A stretch of DNA of 64,000 nt from Leishmania donovani (Eukaryota > Euglenozoa > Kinetoplastea > Trypanosomatida > Trypanosomatidae), in the NCBI RefSeq assembly GCF_000227135.1, contig NC_018258.1, positions 1,407,224-1,471,223 of the forward strand, in the 5' to 3' direction. The translations under genes and the position numbers were made by a program. Shown here piece by piece: positions 1 through 10,314 of the stretch. How positions within the stretch are numbered: position 1 is the first letter of the stretch; each line of letters begins with the position of its first letter. Below the pieces are notes generated by a model that was given only the letters and a program-made list of their open reading frames with translations, was not told the origin of the DNA and searched no databases.

Positions 1-141
1 CAAGCGCTTTTTGACGTACTGGCAGTTCGGCGTCCGGCCGAGGATGTCCTGCAGAGGGCCCTGACCGGTCTCTGTCGTGCTGGGTGGCACTGGCAGGCCG
101 TTATTGCCGCCGTTCGGCTTTCGCTGGTCTTGCTCCTCCAT
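1..141 (-). CDS. 5' end of an unidentified gene, cut by the window edge
   Basis: An ATG (reverse complement of 139-141) opens a frame of exactly 47 codons without a stop that runs off the left edge. The peptide is hydrophilic, begins MEEQDQRKPNGG and ends ...NCQYVKKRL. A good polypyrimidine tract and AG lie 78 bases upstream of the ATG, and the strand matches every other gene, so I take it as the true start of the next gene in the polycistron. Nothing in the 47 residues identifies a family. It is too short to stand out by length alone, so confidence rests on strand, start context and upstream signal. Confidence 0.6.
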   Translation of the reverse strand, partial: MEEQDQRKPNGGNNGLPVPPSTTETGQGPLQDILGRTPNCQYVKKRL

Positions 142-219
142 TGCAGAACGTGCGTGTGTGTGTGCGCGCGCGCCAGACGCCAGGAGGCAGGGAGGGGGGG
201 GATGAGGCAAAAAGAAGCG

Positions 220-255
220 CTGAGAGAGGATGCGGGAGGAGCGAAGAGGTCAGCC
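220..255 (-). promoter_or_regulatory. Predicted spliced-leader acceptor for the gene starting at 141
   Basis: Read on the minus strand, a pyrimidine-rich run (about 222-255) is followed by the AG at 220-221, with no better AG before the ATG at 141. This is the arrangement used for spliced-leader addition in trypanosomatids. It would give a 5' UTR of about 78 bases. Predicted from pattern only. Confidence 0.45.
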
Positions 256-3021
256 ACGCAACTCACAGCGGAACAGCACACGGAGCAGAGAATGGCAACG
301 ATAATAATGCCGGACAGCGCACAGGCCTAACAGCGACGGCAGGCGCGCAGAGGCAAGATGGGATGCGGCTGCCAAAAAGAGATGGAGAGAAAAGCAGTAC
401 GATGCGCAGAGGACAGAGACTCCGACAGAGAGGGAGGGAGGCGCCAAGGAAAAGGAAAGCGGGAGAAGAGAGACGTCAGCGTCACCACCAGAAATGGTGC
501 GAGTCGGGGCTGAGAAAGACAAGGGGGAGGAAGACGAAGGTGGAAAACGCAAGGCCAGCGAGCGAGGAGAGCGTGACACACGAGCACTGGGCGGCGGCGG
601 CGGAAGGGGAAAGGAAAAACAAGCCGAGAAGAACTGAACAGAATAGGAGACAGGGTGAGAAACGCTGTACAACTTAGTGCAATGATACGCGAAAGGCAGA
701 TGTATAAATGTGCACGCGTGTTCTCACGTGATGGTGCATGTATAGGAGGTCTGCAGGGGGTGGGTGTGCAGGTGCTTCCAGGCAGTAGTGCCGTTTTTCA
801 GTGCAAGCAGCTGTGCACGCGACTCTGTGCGGCGGGTTTAACCACGTGACTGCGCAGACGGAAAAGAAAAGGAAGCGAAGAAAAAAAATAGTCGCGATGA
901 CTGCGGCGATGGTTACCGAAAACGGCTGACGCAGAGCCGACTTCCGCACGTGTATAGCGGAAGGCACCCGTCGTACGCGCACGTGCGCGTAGTGCCTCGC
1001 CCTCTTTCCTTTTTTCAGTTGTTTCTTCGTGCGGAGAGAGCGGCAGACACGCACAGGCAAACCCTGCCTCAGACGGAGCTACCCGCATACACCGAGATGC
1101 GAAAAAAGGAAAGAGGCGAAGTGCAAGGGACTGGGGAGGAGCAAGAAAGGGAGGGGAGAAGGCGACCGTTGATCACGTAGCGAAAAATGAGAATGCCGAA
1201 CCTGCCGCACACGCTTGGGGGGGGGGTATGTGTGTTTGGCCAAGGAGGGGAGGGGAGACCCGGGATGTGCGGGACGATGACGCGCTGAAGTGGCAGCGGG
1301 GATCGGCGCTAGTGCGAACGATGATAATGATTGGCACACCGAGCGAGGGGGCGTGCTGTGGTGCGGCGGCCTGCCGCGCGTGCGTGTCTCTCTCTATGGG
1401 TACAAGTGAGATGAGAATGTATCAAAGACGAGGATGATGGGTGAAAGGGGCACCGGCGCCGTGTTCGTTCTCTCTCACGCGTAGCGAGTGCAGTAGAATA
1501 AGATACAAGTGCGGGGAAGGAGGGGGTGGGGGGGTTGCAGCAACAGAAAAGAGAGAACGTTCCGGGCTTCTTCGGGGCTGGTGTTTGCCCATGGAGTAGA
1601 GTGGCGCATGTGCATGTGCATGCGCATTTGCGTGTGTGTAAGTGCGGCCGAGGGGGTGAGGAAGAGCGAGAGAGAAAGAGAAAGTCGAAAGGAAAGAGTC
1701 CACGCATAGCTCACCTGTGGTGATCCGTTCGTGCCGCACAGACACAGACGACGTCGTATCTCGCTCTTCGTGTCATGCGACCATAGCGCACTCTCAACGC
1801 CACACGCATATGCACACACACAAGCGTTGGCCTTCTGTTGCGTGCCCCGAGCTCACTAAAACACACAAAGAGAACCATAAGCAGAGGCTCCCCGCACTTG
1901 TTCTTCAATATGCGCCGCTAGCCATATCCTTTCCCTGATGATCAGCTTCTTGCTTACGCCCGCTACGCGTCGCACTCGCACCCGCATCCCCTCATCCCCC
2001 CTTCCTCCTCCGAGCTCAACGTACGATACCCGACAGAAGTACGAGCAACAAGTAGTACGACTGTCCGGCGTGTGTGCACATGCCTGTGAGTGCAGGTGGC
2101 GAAGAGTGCACGTATCTGCCGAGAGGATGGAGGCAAAAAAAAAAGTATTCGGCATGTCGCACATCGACTACTGGTAAGCCAAGAAAAGAAAAAAAAACGA
2201 CAAGACCACGCAGGTGGCGCCATCACACTCGACTCACCGAGAGGGCCCACTGGACACAATTGTAGAGGCGCGGGAGAAATGCACGAGAAACAGAAGGAAT
2301 ACGCGCCGACCAATGAGATGAAACTGCACAGAGAAAACCGTAAAGAAGTGGGAGGAGGGGAGCGAGGGGGAGGGGGGTCGAGGACGTTATCGTGGCACCT
2401 AGCCCAAGACTCGAGATAGGGGGACATGAATCTTGAGAGGGAGGAAGAGGAACGGAAAGGAGGAGAAGGGGGGCGTTTGCGTTTGTTCGCGTGATTCAGG
2501 AAGTGTTGGACGGATGGGGGAAGCTGGTGAGGGTGTGATAGAGTGATACACCGGAAGTCGTGCCTCCTGCGCAGTGACACAGATGATGCAAAACATTTGC
2601 AACAGGAGAAATGTATATGAGTAGAGAGAAAGAGCGGGAGACGGCCACGCGCGGAAGATGGGGAGAATCCCGAGCTAACAGGGGAGGTGTATGTTCGCAA
2701 ACCGCAGCGCTGTGCTCGGAACGTGCCGACACGCCGCTGTGGACGCAGACGCACAAAGACAGAGAAAACAAAGGAGATCGCGGTACCCTCTACTGCGCCA
2801 CACCACCCACAAAGCCGTCGACACGAAGCGTCGCCGCGTCCCATCGGCAGCGCCCCGACGAAGTGGACTCTTCCCTTCCCACCCCCCTGTATTGTATACT
2901 TTAAGTTAGAAGCACAGAGAGAAAAGAGATAAACAGCAACAAATTCAAAACAGCCGCATCGCGCAGGACACCCTCCTCTCTCCTCATCACGCACGCTCGA
3001 GCGAACGAAATCAGCCCGCAT
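256..3021. other. Long intergenic region: 3' UTR of acetyl-CoA carboxylase
   Basis: About 2.8 kb without a convincing gene. Open frames on both strands are rich in Ser, Arg, Cys and His, translating purine/pyrimidine-skewed and CA/GT-rich DNA, and none shows a domain. The minus-strand part next to the stop at 3022 must include the carboxylase 3' UTR; trypanosomatid 3' UTRs of 1-2 kb are common and carry stage-specific control elements. I could not identify a named retroposon here by eye. Confidence 0.6.
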
Positions 3022-6000
3022 CTATTCAGCCGTGCTGTGCGCACAGGCCGACGAGTCCAAGGCTACCTTCGCGGCCTTGGCGATTGCCGGGTTCTCGAAG
3101 AGTTTCGCCAGCGCGCGCTCCATCGAGCTCTCCTCACCGCCGTGCAGGGTGAGCAGGCGCTGCAGTTCCTTCGCCCATTCGCTGTTGTTCAGAGCCGCGT
3201 GGCCGTTGCTCTCCCCAACCCAGGTGCCATCGAGACCCTGCAGCCACTTCAGTTGATCCTGGTCGGCCGTGCCCCACGCCGGTCCGTTGGGGTGCGCCAC
3301 CGAGTAGCACTCCTCGACCTTGCGAACGCCCCCTGCAAGGGAGTCGACGACGCCGACCTCGAGCATATCGTTCGCCACCTCCAGCTCCTTCAGTTTGCGT
3401 TGCAGCTTGTGGTAGAAGTGGCGGCGGCTATCTTTCCACGGGACGACGTCGCGCACCACACCGGTCGCTTTCATCCGCACGTACGTGTCATGCAGATCGG
3501 CGAAGCGCACCGCAACGTCGCGGTAATGCGGCAGCAGCTCTTTCTCGGCCTCACGGGCCGCCTTCGCCTCCATCGCTGCGAGGTCCGGCCGACTGCGCCG
3601 AATCAGCTGCAGCACGTCGTCGTCGCGAAACTTGATCTCCACCACACCAGACGGCTCAAGGATGCCACCGCGCGAGGACGGGTCGCAGTACATCTCGACG
3701 ACGCCGTTGTGGTTGATCGTCGGGTCCACGACCACCCAGGCCCCACCTCGCAGCTCGCCCCCTGGCGGAATGTAGATGAAGACCGGCGCAGTGTAGACGC
3801 GGAGGTTGTCGACGATGGAGGCGCCAAACTTCAGCACCTCGTCAAACATGTCGCGCATGCCACCCGAGAAGCCGCGCCAGTTCGCCAGGATGAAGCATGG
3901 CAGCCGTTCATGGTGGAAGTCATCGAGGGCGTCGGCCGTCTTGCGCGCCGAGTCGGGAAACCACACCTGGCCCGCCTGCGTAATAAAAGAAGACGTCGAG
4001 GTCGGGTCAGCCGGATCTGCCGGGTCGAACTTCTTCGTCAGGCGCGTCTCAACAAGGATAACGCCGCAGGGGATGCCGCCGAGCGTGGCGCGGCCGACCA
4101 CCACCGTACGTGCCCACCCCTCCAGCGTCTCCATCCACGAGCCGCGGTCGAACAGGCCCGTCTGACCGAGCAGTCCCGTCACGAGGAGGCGTGGGTCGTA
4201 CTGCGTGTTCGACGTCGGGCAGAAGGTCACGTCGCGATCGATCGGGTCGACAGAGGCCCAGAGCAGGCGATGCGGTGTGCAGCGCCGAGGGTGCAGGACA
4301 GCCGGCACGTAGTCGAGCCACCGCAGCAGCACGCGGGCAGAGCCATAGTCGTGGTGTGTGCACCAGTGCGTGACACCGTTCGGCACCATAATCTGCTTGC
4401 CGCCGAGCTGGCTGTTGCCCATGTACACGTCCTTGCCGAGCAGTCGGTTGAGAGCACCGGCGCCAGTCAGGATGAGAGGCGAGTCGTTCGTCTGGATGAC
4501 GCGGCGGCCAAGACGGTTCAGGTAAGCGCCGATGCCGACACTGCGCCCCGAGACGAGGCTGATGGTCGGGATCTCGCTGTAGTTCTTCGACATCTCACCC
4601 GCCACGAGACCGGACCCGCTCAGGTTTTCAACGCCGATGTACTCCGTCGGCCCGCCCACCACGCCTTTTATCACGTACCGCGTTTCTCCTTTCACCTCAA
4701 GCGGTTCCGCCTCCATCTGAATCTTCTTCCGTTCCCTCAGCTCCTCGTAGTCGCTCTTGGTGAGGTACAGGTAGGCTATATCATTCTTCTCCGTGAACTC
4801 GACGAGGAACCTCTTCTTGACCTCGGTGCTGAGGCCAAGACGTGCGCCGCTGTTGGTGCTAATGTACACAAACGGCACGTGCTGCGCGCGGGCAAGCACC
4901 GAGGCGGCCTTGAAGACGCAGTCCTCCGGGACGGCGAAGGATCCGGACTGAAAGGTGATGTCATTGGCGACGACCACGATGCGGCGCGTCTGCGCCGTCT
5001 TCAACTCCATATCGAAGTAGCGCGGCGGCGCGTACTCGACCATCCACACCACCATGCCACACGACTGCGCGAAGGTCCTTCTCGTCGACAGCAATTCCCC
5101 GTCCTCGCAAAGAAAGAGCTCCGTGGCGCGCAGCGGGTTCTTTGGGATGGAGGTGTGAGGCAGATCCAGCGCGCAGCGCAGCTTCATCCACTCCTTACGT
5201 AGGATAAGGTTCAGCACGGCCGGCCAGTCGTGCACGTACGTCGTGCCGGCGCGGCGTGCCTGCAGGCGCTTCACGTCACGCGCTTCAAGCTGTGGGTACG
5301 GCCCGAGAGTGATGGCGCGGTGGCGCGTCTCCGTCGGCTCCGACATCATATCGACGGAAATTTGCTGCTCTTTTTCGGACGGCAGCATCTCGCGCAGGTC
5401 CCCCAGCTTCGACGCGGTGCGCATCAGATGCGGCGTCCCGCGCGGCGCCGGCATCATAGGGGAGGTGAGGCTCATCTCCAGCAGGGACTCGGCGGAGCGG
5501 CCCGTGGACGAGTAGTCGACGTCCTCAGACGTCTCGGCACGGTGCAGCTGCAGCTGGCCGTTCGACAGTGACTCGTAGTAGACATGCACCGACACGCCAT
5601 AGCCAGACGGGCTCTTGGCGATGACACGCATTGGAATGAGACCCGACGGCACCTTCACGTGAAAGGATACTTCCACATCCCGCACACCCAACTCCGTCAG
5701 CTTCTCCTGGTACGAGCTGGCCGCCGCCACCAGCAGGGGCTGCAGCGAGCGGACGTCGAAGGTCAGCTCAATCATCTTTACGAACACGTGATTGCTGTCC
5801 GGAAACTTCACCGTCGAGTCGTCGCGGGCTACCTGCAGCGCTGCCAGGCACTTAGCCAGCATGTGGCCCACATCCACGTCCGTCACCTCCGTCCAGGGAG
5901 TCATGCCCATGTCGTGAGGCGTCACCGCCACACGCGCGAACATGCGGTGCTCCAGCGCGGACGCGCCAGCCTTCTTGGGGGCCGCCTTGAACACGTGTAC

Positions 6001-9000
6001 ATCCTTGTAGGGTGTCGGGTGCATGCTCACCTCGTAGTTCGACAGCCGGTCGAGTTCCAGCCGACGCGCCGACTGTGGCAGCACGTTGCGCAGCAGTGTG
6101 TCCTCCTGGAAGCCCGTCTCCGCCCGGAACGTGAAGAAATGCGGCCCCTCCGGCATCCCATGTGCCATGAAGTACACCGTCTCGAGCTTTTCGAACTTCT
6201 GAAAGACGGCCGCGTTCTCCTCCATCAGCAGGCGACACATGCGCGCCACGTCTGACTGCGTCGACTCGCGCGAGACGGAGAAGAAGACGGTTGCGATGAC
6301 GATGTCGTCGCTGTAGTGTGACACAACATCGCGGAACGACGAGGCCAGCGTCGACTGGAGCAGCTTCTCATCGGGCAGCATGACGCAGATGCCCCGCCCA
6401 CCGATTATTCTTCGCGACCCCACAGCCAGCTCGTCGCTCATGTGCAGCACCTCCGCATCCTCGATGGGGTCGAAGTTGTAGCTGGCGTACCAGCTGGTGC
6501 CCTGCTTCAAAATGTCCAGATCCTTGATCTCGCTCTCGCCAGAGTACTCACGGCGAATGAACAGCTCGAGGCATATGTGCACTAGGTGCTCCATCTGACG
6601 GTCGAACATGATGGAGCAGAGGAGGTCGTAGCCGAAACCGCTGGCGACGAGGCTACGCAGGCTGCCCTCCTCCAGGGCCTCCGCGAACTGCGCCTTGCGC
6701 TCCGTGAAGGACGGCAAGGAGCACATGCGGAGCAGGTAGCGCGCCTGCAACAGCAGCGAGCCATACGCGAAGGACTTGAGGGTGACCAACTTCGACAGCG
6801 TCCCTTTCAGAGACTTGAGAAGCAGCGCGTTGCTCTCGAGGTATTTCAGCACGCTGCGCATTACGTAGTGGTGGCATTCCTGGTTGTGCGCAAAGTCTAT
6901 CTGGAAGACGGCCTCGTTGTCGTCGAGGGTGTTGCGCAGCCCCTCGATCGCCTCTTGCCGGCTGTGCCCGTCAAAGGGCTGCTCCACGGTGACGTAGCGG
7001 TCCACAATGGTGTCGATGATGGCGCGGTACTTCTCGCTCGGCGTCTGCGGGCGCGCCTCCGTCTCGTCGCATATCTCGGCAGGAATGAAGGGCAGGTGGA
7101 CCGCCTTGAGCGTGACCGACGAGAGACCCAGCGAGGCGAGGTCGGCGAATGCCCTGCGCACCCGCTCCTCGATCGGAATCTCCTTGAAATGGAAGCCGTT
7201 GACAAGCAACCACAGCGACTCCGCGGCGCGGCGCGCGCGCGTCACGCCGTCTGGCCGCTCGTACTGACGGGCGACAAGCAGCTCTGTCGGCCACGGGTCT
7301 TGGATCTCCTTCGGTCGCGCGACCTTGCTCGGGTCGTCCGGGGTGATCTCGGCCAGCAGCGAGCCCATCGCGATGGTCGTGCCGGGCACGGCACGGTGAT
7401 GCAACGTACCGGTAGTCCTGGCCCGCAGCGGCAGAATCATCTTCATTACCTCCAACTCGGCAAACGCGTCGCCCTCGTTGACGTGGCCGTCATCGTCGAT
7501 GACGTAGCGCACCAGGCGGCCGGGGACGCTGGCCATAATTTTCGTCGGGTCAACGTCGCCGGAGAAGTTCGTCACTTTGCCGCCGATGGTGATGCGCAGG
7601 CTGTTCGGCTCCTCGGCGACGTAGGCGACCAGCGTCTTGTCGCCGATGGTCAGTTGCAGGGCACCGGACGTGAGGATGCGGTACGGCACCAGCACGATAC
7701 TGCCGTTCAAGGAGATGGCGTACTCGTTCAGGCTCACCATACCGGCGCTCAGCGTGTACTTCTCCGAGCGGCTCACGTAGGACTCGGTGTGAAGGTTGGA
7801 GAGATACTCCGTGGACGGCACGTGGCCGGCGGCGAGGAAGGCGATGTACTTGTCCTTGTGTTCCTGCATCCAGCGCATGTTGCGGTAGATGCTGGCGGCG
7901 ATCAGCGCGGAGTGGATGCTGCGCTGGTGCGCCGGCGCTTCGGCCGCTTTCTTGGCGATCATGCCGTCCAGCCAAGCCGTGCTCACATCACAGTCGCGGA
8001 AGGCCGACGTCTCTAGCAGCTCCATGGCGTACGACGTCGACGTGCGGATTTCGCCGCGGACGACAAGTTTGCGGAGCGCAAGCACCATCCCGCGGCGCGC
8101 ATCCTCGCGGGTCTCGCCGGAGGAAAAGATGTGGCCAAACTGCGAGTCGGCGTACTGGTGAATCTCACCGCCGGAGCCGACGGAGAAGTAGCCCCAGCAC
8201 TCCTTGCTGTTCTTGAAGGCAATCTCCTCCACCTTGCCGGAGGTCGGCCGGAAGCCTTCGTCCGTATCCTCGGCCGTCACGCGCACAGCGATCGTATGGC
8301 ACTTCGGCGGTACGCTCTGGCGGGCCGAGAAGTCGATCGGGGTGGTGCCGTACGGGTCCTCGCCGTAGAAGGCGCGCACCTCCGGAATGCGGTCGAGCGG
8401 GATGCCCATGCCGACGCAGAAGAGGGCAGCCGGCAGATTCACGCCCGAGATCATCTCCGAGACGGGGTGTTCGACCTGGATGCGCGGGTTCAGCTCCAAA
8501 AAGTAAAACTTGTGCGTCTCCTTGTCGTACATGTACTCCACCGTGCCGAGACCGCAGTATTTCACCGCGCAGGCCAGCTGAATGGCCGCTCTTTCCATTG
8601 CCGTGATGATGGCGGGATCGACCCCGAAGGCGGGGCCCTCCTCGATAATCTTTTGGTGGCGCCGCTGCACGCTGCAGTCACGCGTGCGCACGGCGATGCA
8701 GTTGCCGTAGCAGTCGGCAAGCAGCTGCACCTCCAGGTGACGCACATTCTCCAGCATGCGCATCACAAAGATGTGGCAGCCTTTCACCTCCTCGGACACA
8801 GCGAAGAACAAGCTCTTGACGTCCTTCAGACACTTGCAGCTGCGGATACCCTTGCCACCACCGCCTTCAGACGCCTTGATCATCACGGGGAAGCCGATGC
8901 GGCGGCACACCTCCTCGCACTCCTCCGGCGAGTTCACGTACGCCTTCTCGTACGCTGCGGCGTCCACAGAGAAGGTCTTTGGGGGGAGGCGAATGCTGTC

Positions 9001-9528
9001 GCCGCTCCACGGAACCGTCGGTACACCGTTGGACTGCGCCACAATCGTTGAGGCGATCTTGTCTCCCAACGCAAACATGGCATCTTCAGACGGGCCAAGA
9101 AAGGTGACGCGTTTTGACTTCATGCACTCGCGCGGCAGTGCCGGGTTCTCGGAGGCGTGGCCCCAGCCGGGGTAGATGGCGTCACACATGTTCTGCAGCG
9201 CTGTCTGCATAATGACATCCACGTTTGCGTAGTTGTTGCTATTCATGCCGCCCGGAACAGGAATATGCTTGTCCGCGAGCGAGATGAATTCGGCGTTCGC
9301 CTTTAGGTCCTCTGGGGTGGCCATCACCACGAACTGAACCGCATCGGAGTCACCCGTGTGCTCGTACATCCACGATCGAATCGAGTCCATCCCCTTCACG
9401 GCGGCGAGTCCGTTGTTGGCAATAAGAAGGCGCTTGATCGGCATTATAGCCCCGAGCGAGCTACACAGCTGCTCCATGGAGTCGTACCGGAACCCCACCG
9501 GGGAACTCTTTTCCTGCATCGCTTCCAT
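3022..9528 (-). CDS. ACC: Acetyl-CoA carboxylase, multidomain eukaryotic type
   Basis: Makes malonyl-CoA from acetyl-CoA, bicarbonate and ATP, the committed step that feeds the elongase-based fatty acid synthesis of trypanosomatids. The 2168-residue protein is the size expected for a eukaryotic homomeric ACC. Visible in order: a biotin carboxylase domain with the ATP-grasp Gly loop MIKASEGGGGKGIR (216-229) and the FLELNPRIQVEHPVSE segment; a biotinyl domain with EVMKM, the biotinylated Lys being residue 696 (codon 7441-7443); a long central region; and a C-terminal carboxyltransferase with SGARLGLS, ANWRGFSGG (1882-1890) and IPPGGELRGGAW. I chose the ATG at 9526-9528 because the 118 codons upstream are low-complexity and contain a likely splice acceptor, whereas the sequence after it reads into conserved biotin carboxylase. 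No frameshift or missing catalytic motif is seen. Cytosolic location is known for the trypanosome enzyme and inferred here. Confidence 0.97.
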   Translation of the reverse strand: MEAMQEKSSPVGFRYDSMEQLCSSLGAIMPIKRLLIANNGLAAVKGMDSIRSWMYEHTGDSDAVQFVVMATPEDLKANAEFISLADKHIPVPGGMNSNNYANVDVIMQTALQNMCDAIYPGWGHASENPALPRECMKSKRVTFLGPSEDAMFALGDKIASTIVAQSNGVPTVPWSGDSIRLPPKTFSVDAAAYEKAYVNSPEECEEVCRRIGFPVMIKASEGGGGKGIRSCKCLKDVKSLFFAVSEEVKGCHIFVMRMLENVRHLEVQLLADCYGNCIAVRTRDCSVQRRHQKIIEEGPAFGVDPAIITAMERAAIQLACAVKYCGLGTVEYMYDKETHKFYFLELNPRIQVEHPVSEMISGVNLPAALFCVGMGIPLDRIPEVRAFYGEDPYGTTPIDFSARQSVPPKCHTIAVRVTAEDTDEGFRPTSGKVEEIAFKNSKECWGYFSVGSGGEIHQYADSQFGHIFSSGETREDARRGMVLALRKLVVRGEIRTSTSYAMELLETSAFRDCDVSTAWLDGMIAKKAAEAPAHQRSIHSALIAASIYRNMRWMQEHKDKYIAFLAAGHVPSTEYLSNLHTESYVSRSEKYTLSAGMVSLNEYAISLNGSIVLVPYRILTSGALQLTIGDKTLVAYVAEEPNSLRITIGGKVTNFSGDVDPTKIMASVPGRLVRYVIDDDGHVNEGDAFAELEVMKMILPLRARTTGTLHHRAVPGTTIAMGSLLAEITPDDPSKVARPKEIQDPWPTELLVARQYERPDGVTRARRAAESLWLLVNGFHFKEIPIEERVRRAFADLASLGLSSVTLKAVHLPFIPAEICDETEARPQTPSEKYRAIIDTIVDRYVTVEQPFDGHSRQEAIEGLRNTLDDNEAVFQIDFAHNQECHHYVMRSVLKYLESNALLLKSLKGTLSKLVTLKSFAYGSLLLQARYLLRMCSLPSFTERKAQFAEALEEGSLRSLVASGFGYDLLCSIMFDRQMEHLVHICLELFIRREYSGESEIKDLDILKQGTSWYASYNFDPIEDAEVLHMSDELAVGSRRIIGGRGICVMLPDEKLLQSTLASSFRDVVSHYSDDIVIATVFFSVSRESTQSDVARMCRLLMEENAAVFQKFEKLETVYFMAHGMPEGPHFFTFRAETGFQEDTLLRNVLPQSARRLELDRLSNYEVSMHPTPYKDVHVFKAAPKKAGASALEHRMFARVAVTPHDMGMTPWTEVTDVDVGHMLAKCLAALQVARDDSTVKFPDSNHVFVKMIELTFDVRSLQPLLVAAASSYQEKLTELGVRDVEVSFHVKVPSGLIPMRVIAKSPSGYGVSVHVYYESLSNGQLQLHRAETSEDVDYSSTGRSAESLLEMSLTSPMMPAPRGTPHLMRTASKLGDLREMLPSEKEQQISVDMMSEPTETRHRAITLGPYPQLEARDVKRLQARRAGTTYVHDWPAVLNLILRKEWMKLRCALDLPHTSIPKNPLRATELFLCEDGELLSTRRTFAQSCGMVVWMVEYAPPRYFDMELKTAQTRRIVVVANDITFQSGSFAVPEDCVFKAASVLARAQHVPFVYISTNSGARLGLSTEVKKRFLVEFTEKNDIAYLYLTKSDYEELRERKKIQMEAEPLEVKGETRYVIKGVVGGPTEYIGVENLSGSGLVAGEMSKNYSEIPTISLVSGRSVGIGAYLNRLGRRVIQTNDSPLILTGAGALNRLLGKDVYMGNSQLGGKQIMVPNGVTHWCTHHDYGSARVLLRWLDYVPAVLHPRRCTPHRLLWASVDPIDRDVTFCPTSNTQYDPRLLVTGLLGQTGLFDRGSWMETLEGWARTVVVGRATLGGIPCGVILVETRLTKKFDPADPADPTSTSSFITQAGQVWFPDSARKTADALDDFHHERLPCFILANWRGFSGGMRDMFDEVLKFGASIVDNLRVYTAPVFIYIPPGGELRGGAWVVVDPTINHNGVVEMYCDPSSRGGILEPSGVVEIKFRDDDVLQLIRRSRPDLAAMEAKAAREAEKELLPHYRDVAVRFADLHDTYVRMKATGVVRDVVPWKDSRRHFYHKLQRKLKELEVANDMLEVGVVDSLAGGVRKVEECYSVAHPNGPAWGTADQDQLKWLQGLDGTWVGESNGHAALNNSEWAKELQRLLTLHGGEESSMERALAKLFENPAIAKAAKVALDSSACAHSTAE

Positions 9529-9602
9529 CTTTGTGGGCAGCGACGCGTTGGAGATATCTGCGCTCGTGGCACGACACGCCCGTTTCCTCGCCGTACTGCG
9601 AC

Positions 9603-9626
9603 TGTGTGTGCGTGTGTGTGTGTGTG
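9603..9626. repeat. GT/CA microsatellite in the carboxylase 5' UTR
   Basis: An almost pure GT run with one GC interruption, reading as CA on the coding strand. It sits about 75 bases upstream of the carboxylase ATG and is likely transcribed in the 5' leader. Length variation between strains is expected. Confidence 0.8.
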
Positions 9627-9764
9627 ATCTATGCACAGGGAAGGGTTGACAGTTTGGGAAGCGAGCGTGTGAGGCACAACGGAAAAGCACAACGCGTTGC
9701 GTTATCTCCGCTCCACGGAAGTGACGTGCGGCGTGGGCGAGAAAAGCTGATGGTGCACAGAAGG

Positions 9765-9798
9765 CTAAAGAGAGAGAAATGTGAGAGGGGGAGAGACA
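9765..9798 (-). promoter_or_regulatory. ACC: Predicted spliced-leader acceptor of acetyl-CoA carboxylase
   Basis: On the minus strand a long pyrimidine run (about 9767-9798, mostly CT) ends in TTTAG with the AG at 9765-9766. It is the strongest acceptor pattern upstream of the ATG at 9528 and would leave a 5' UTR of about 236 bases. It lies inside the extended open frame, which supports the internal ATG as the true start. Confidence 0.5.
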
Positions 9799-10314
9799 AG
9801 TTCCGAGAGCCTGGCTCGACTTGCATACTGTCCGAGGAGCGCCACGTGCGCCGCCTTTCCTCTCCCCTTCCCCATCCCGCACGGCATCGCGGCACCGACG
9901 GTGGAAACGCGGTGAGAGGGGAGGGAGATGGAGAAGAGGCCTGCCTTCGACGCATGGGTGTGCATCACAGCATCGATCCTGTTCTTACATGGGAAAGCAA
10001 ACACACATCGGCAATGGTGAAGAGGGGCACTCGTGCGAGATCCGAGGTCGAAGCTGCGGTATCTGCCTGGAGTGTCTGTCTTCCTACGCACTCGTGCTTG
10101 CTCCTTCGCCTTCTGCCTCTGGGCACACACCCACACACACAGTCCCACAACAGTGCGCGCGTCCGCGCGAGAACGACTCCGCGCCGCTTTCTTACCCGCA
10201 AACAAAGTCGCCTACTCAAGAAGCACGGAGGCCCTTCAGAGCGGCGCACAGACAGGCCAATGCCGCGCGCTCGCTAAGAAACCCACACGCATGCCGACAG
10301 GTCCAGTGAGCATC

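Larger units (their letters stand above)
9529..10314. other. Intergenic region between PP4R3-like gene and ACC
   Basis: 786 bases. The part nearest 9529 is the carboxylase 5' UTR with its CA tract and predicted acceptor; the rest is the 3' UTR of the upstream gene. No further gene is seen. Confidence 0.7.

Noticed and set aside
1963..3021. 352-codon minus-strand frame just after the carboxylase stop
   Set aside because: Ser/Arg/Cys/Phe-rich translation of pyrimidine-rich DNA with no domain and no separate splice signal of note; better explained as the carboxylase 3' UTR.
3037..8016. Long plus-strand frames (721 and 476 codons) opposite acetyl-CoA carboxylase
   Set aside because: They are antisense shadows: GC-rich third positions suppress stops on the other strand. 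Their translations are Arg/His/Val/Leu-rich without domains, and the sense strand encodes a complete known enzyme.
9529..9882. 118-codon N-terminal extension of acetyl-CoA carboxylase
   Set aside because: Contains the predicted splice acceptor and a CA repeat; not protein-like and not part of the family.
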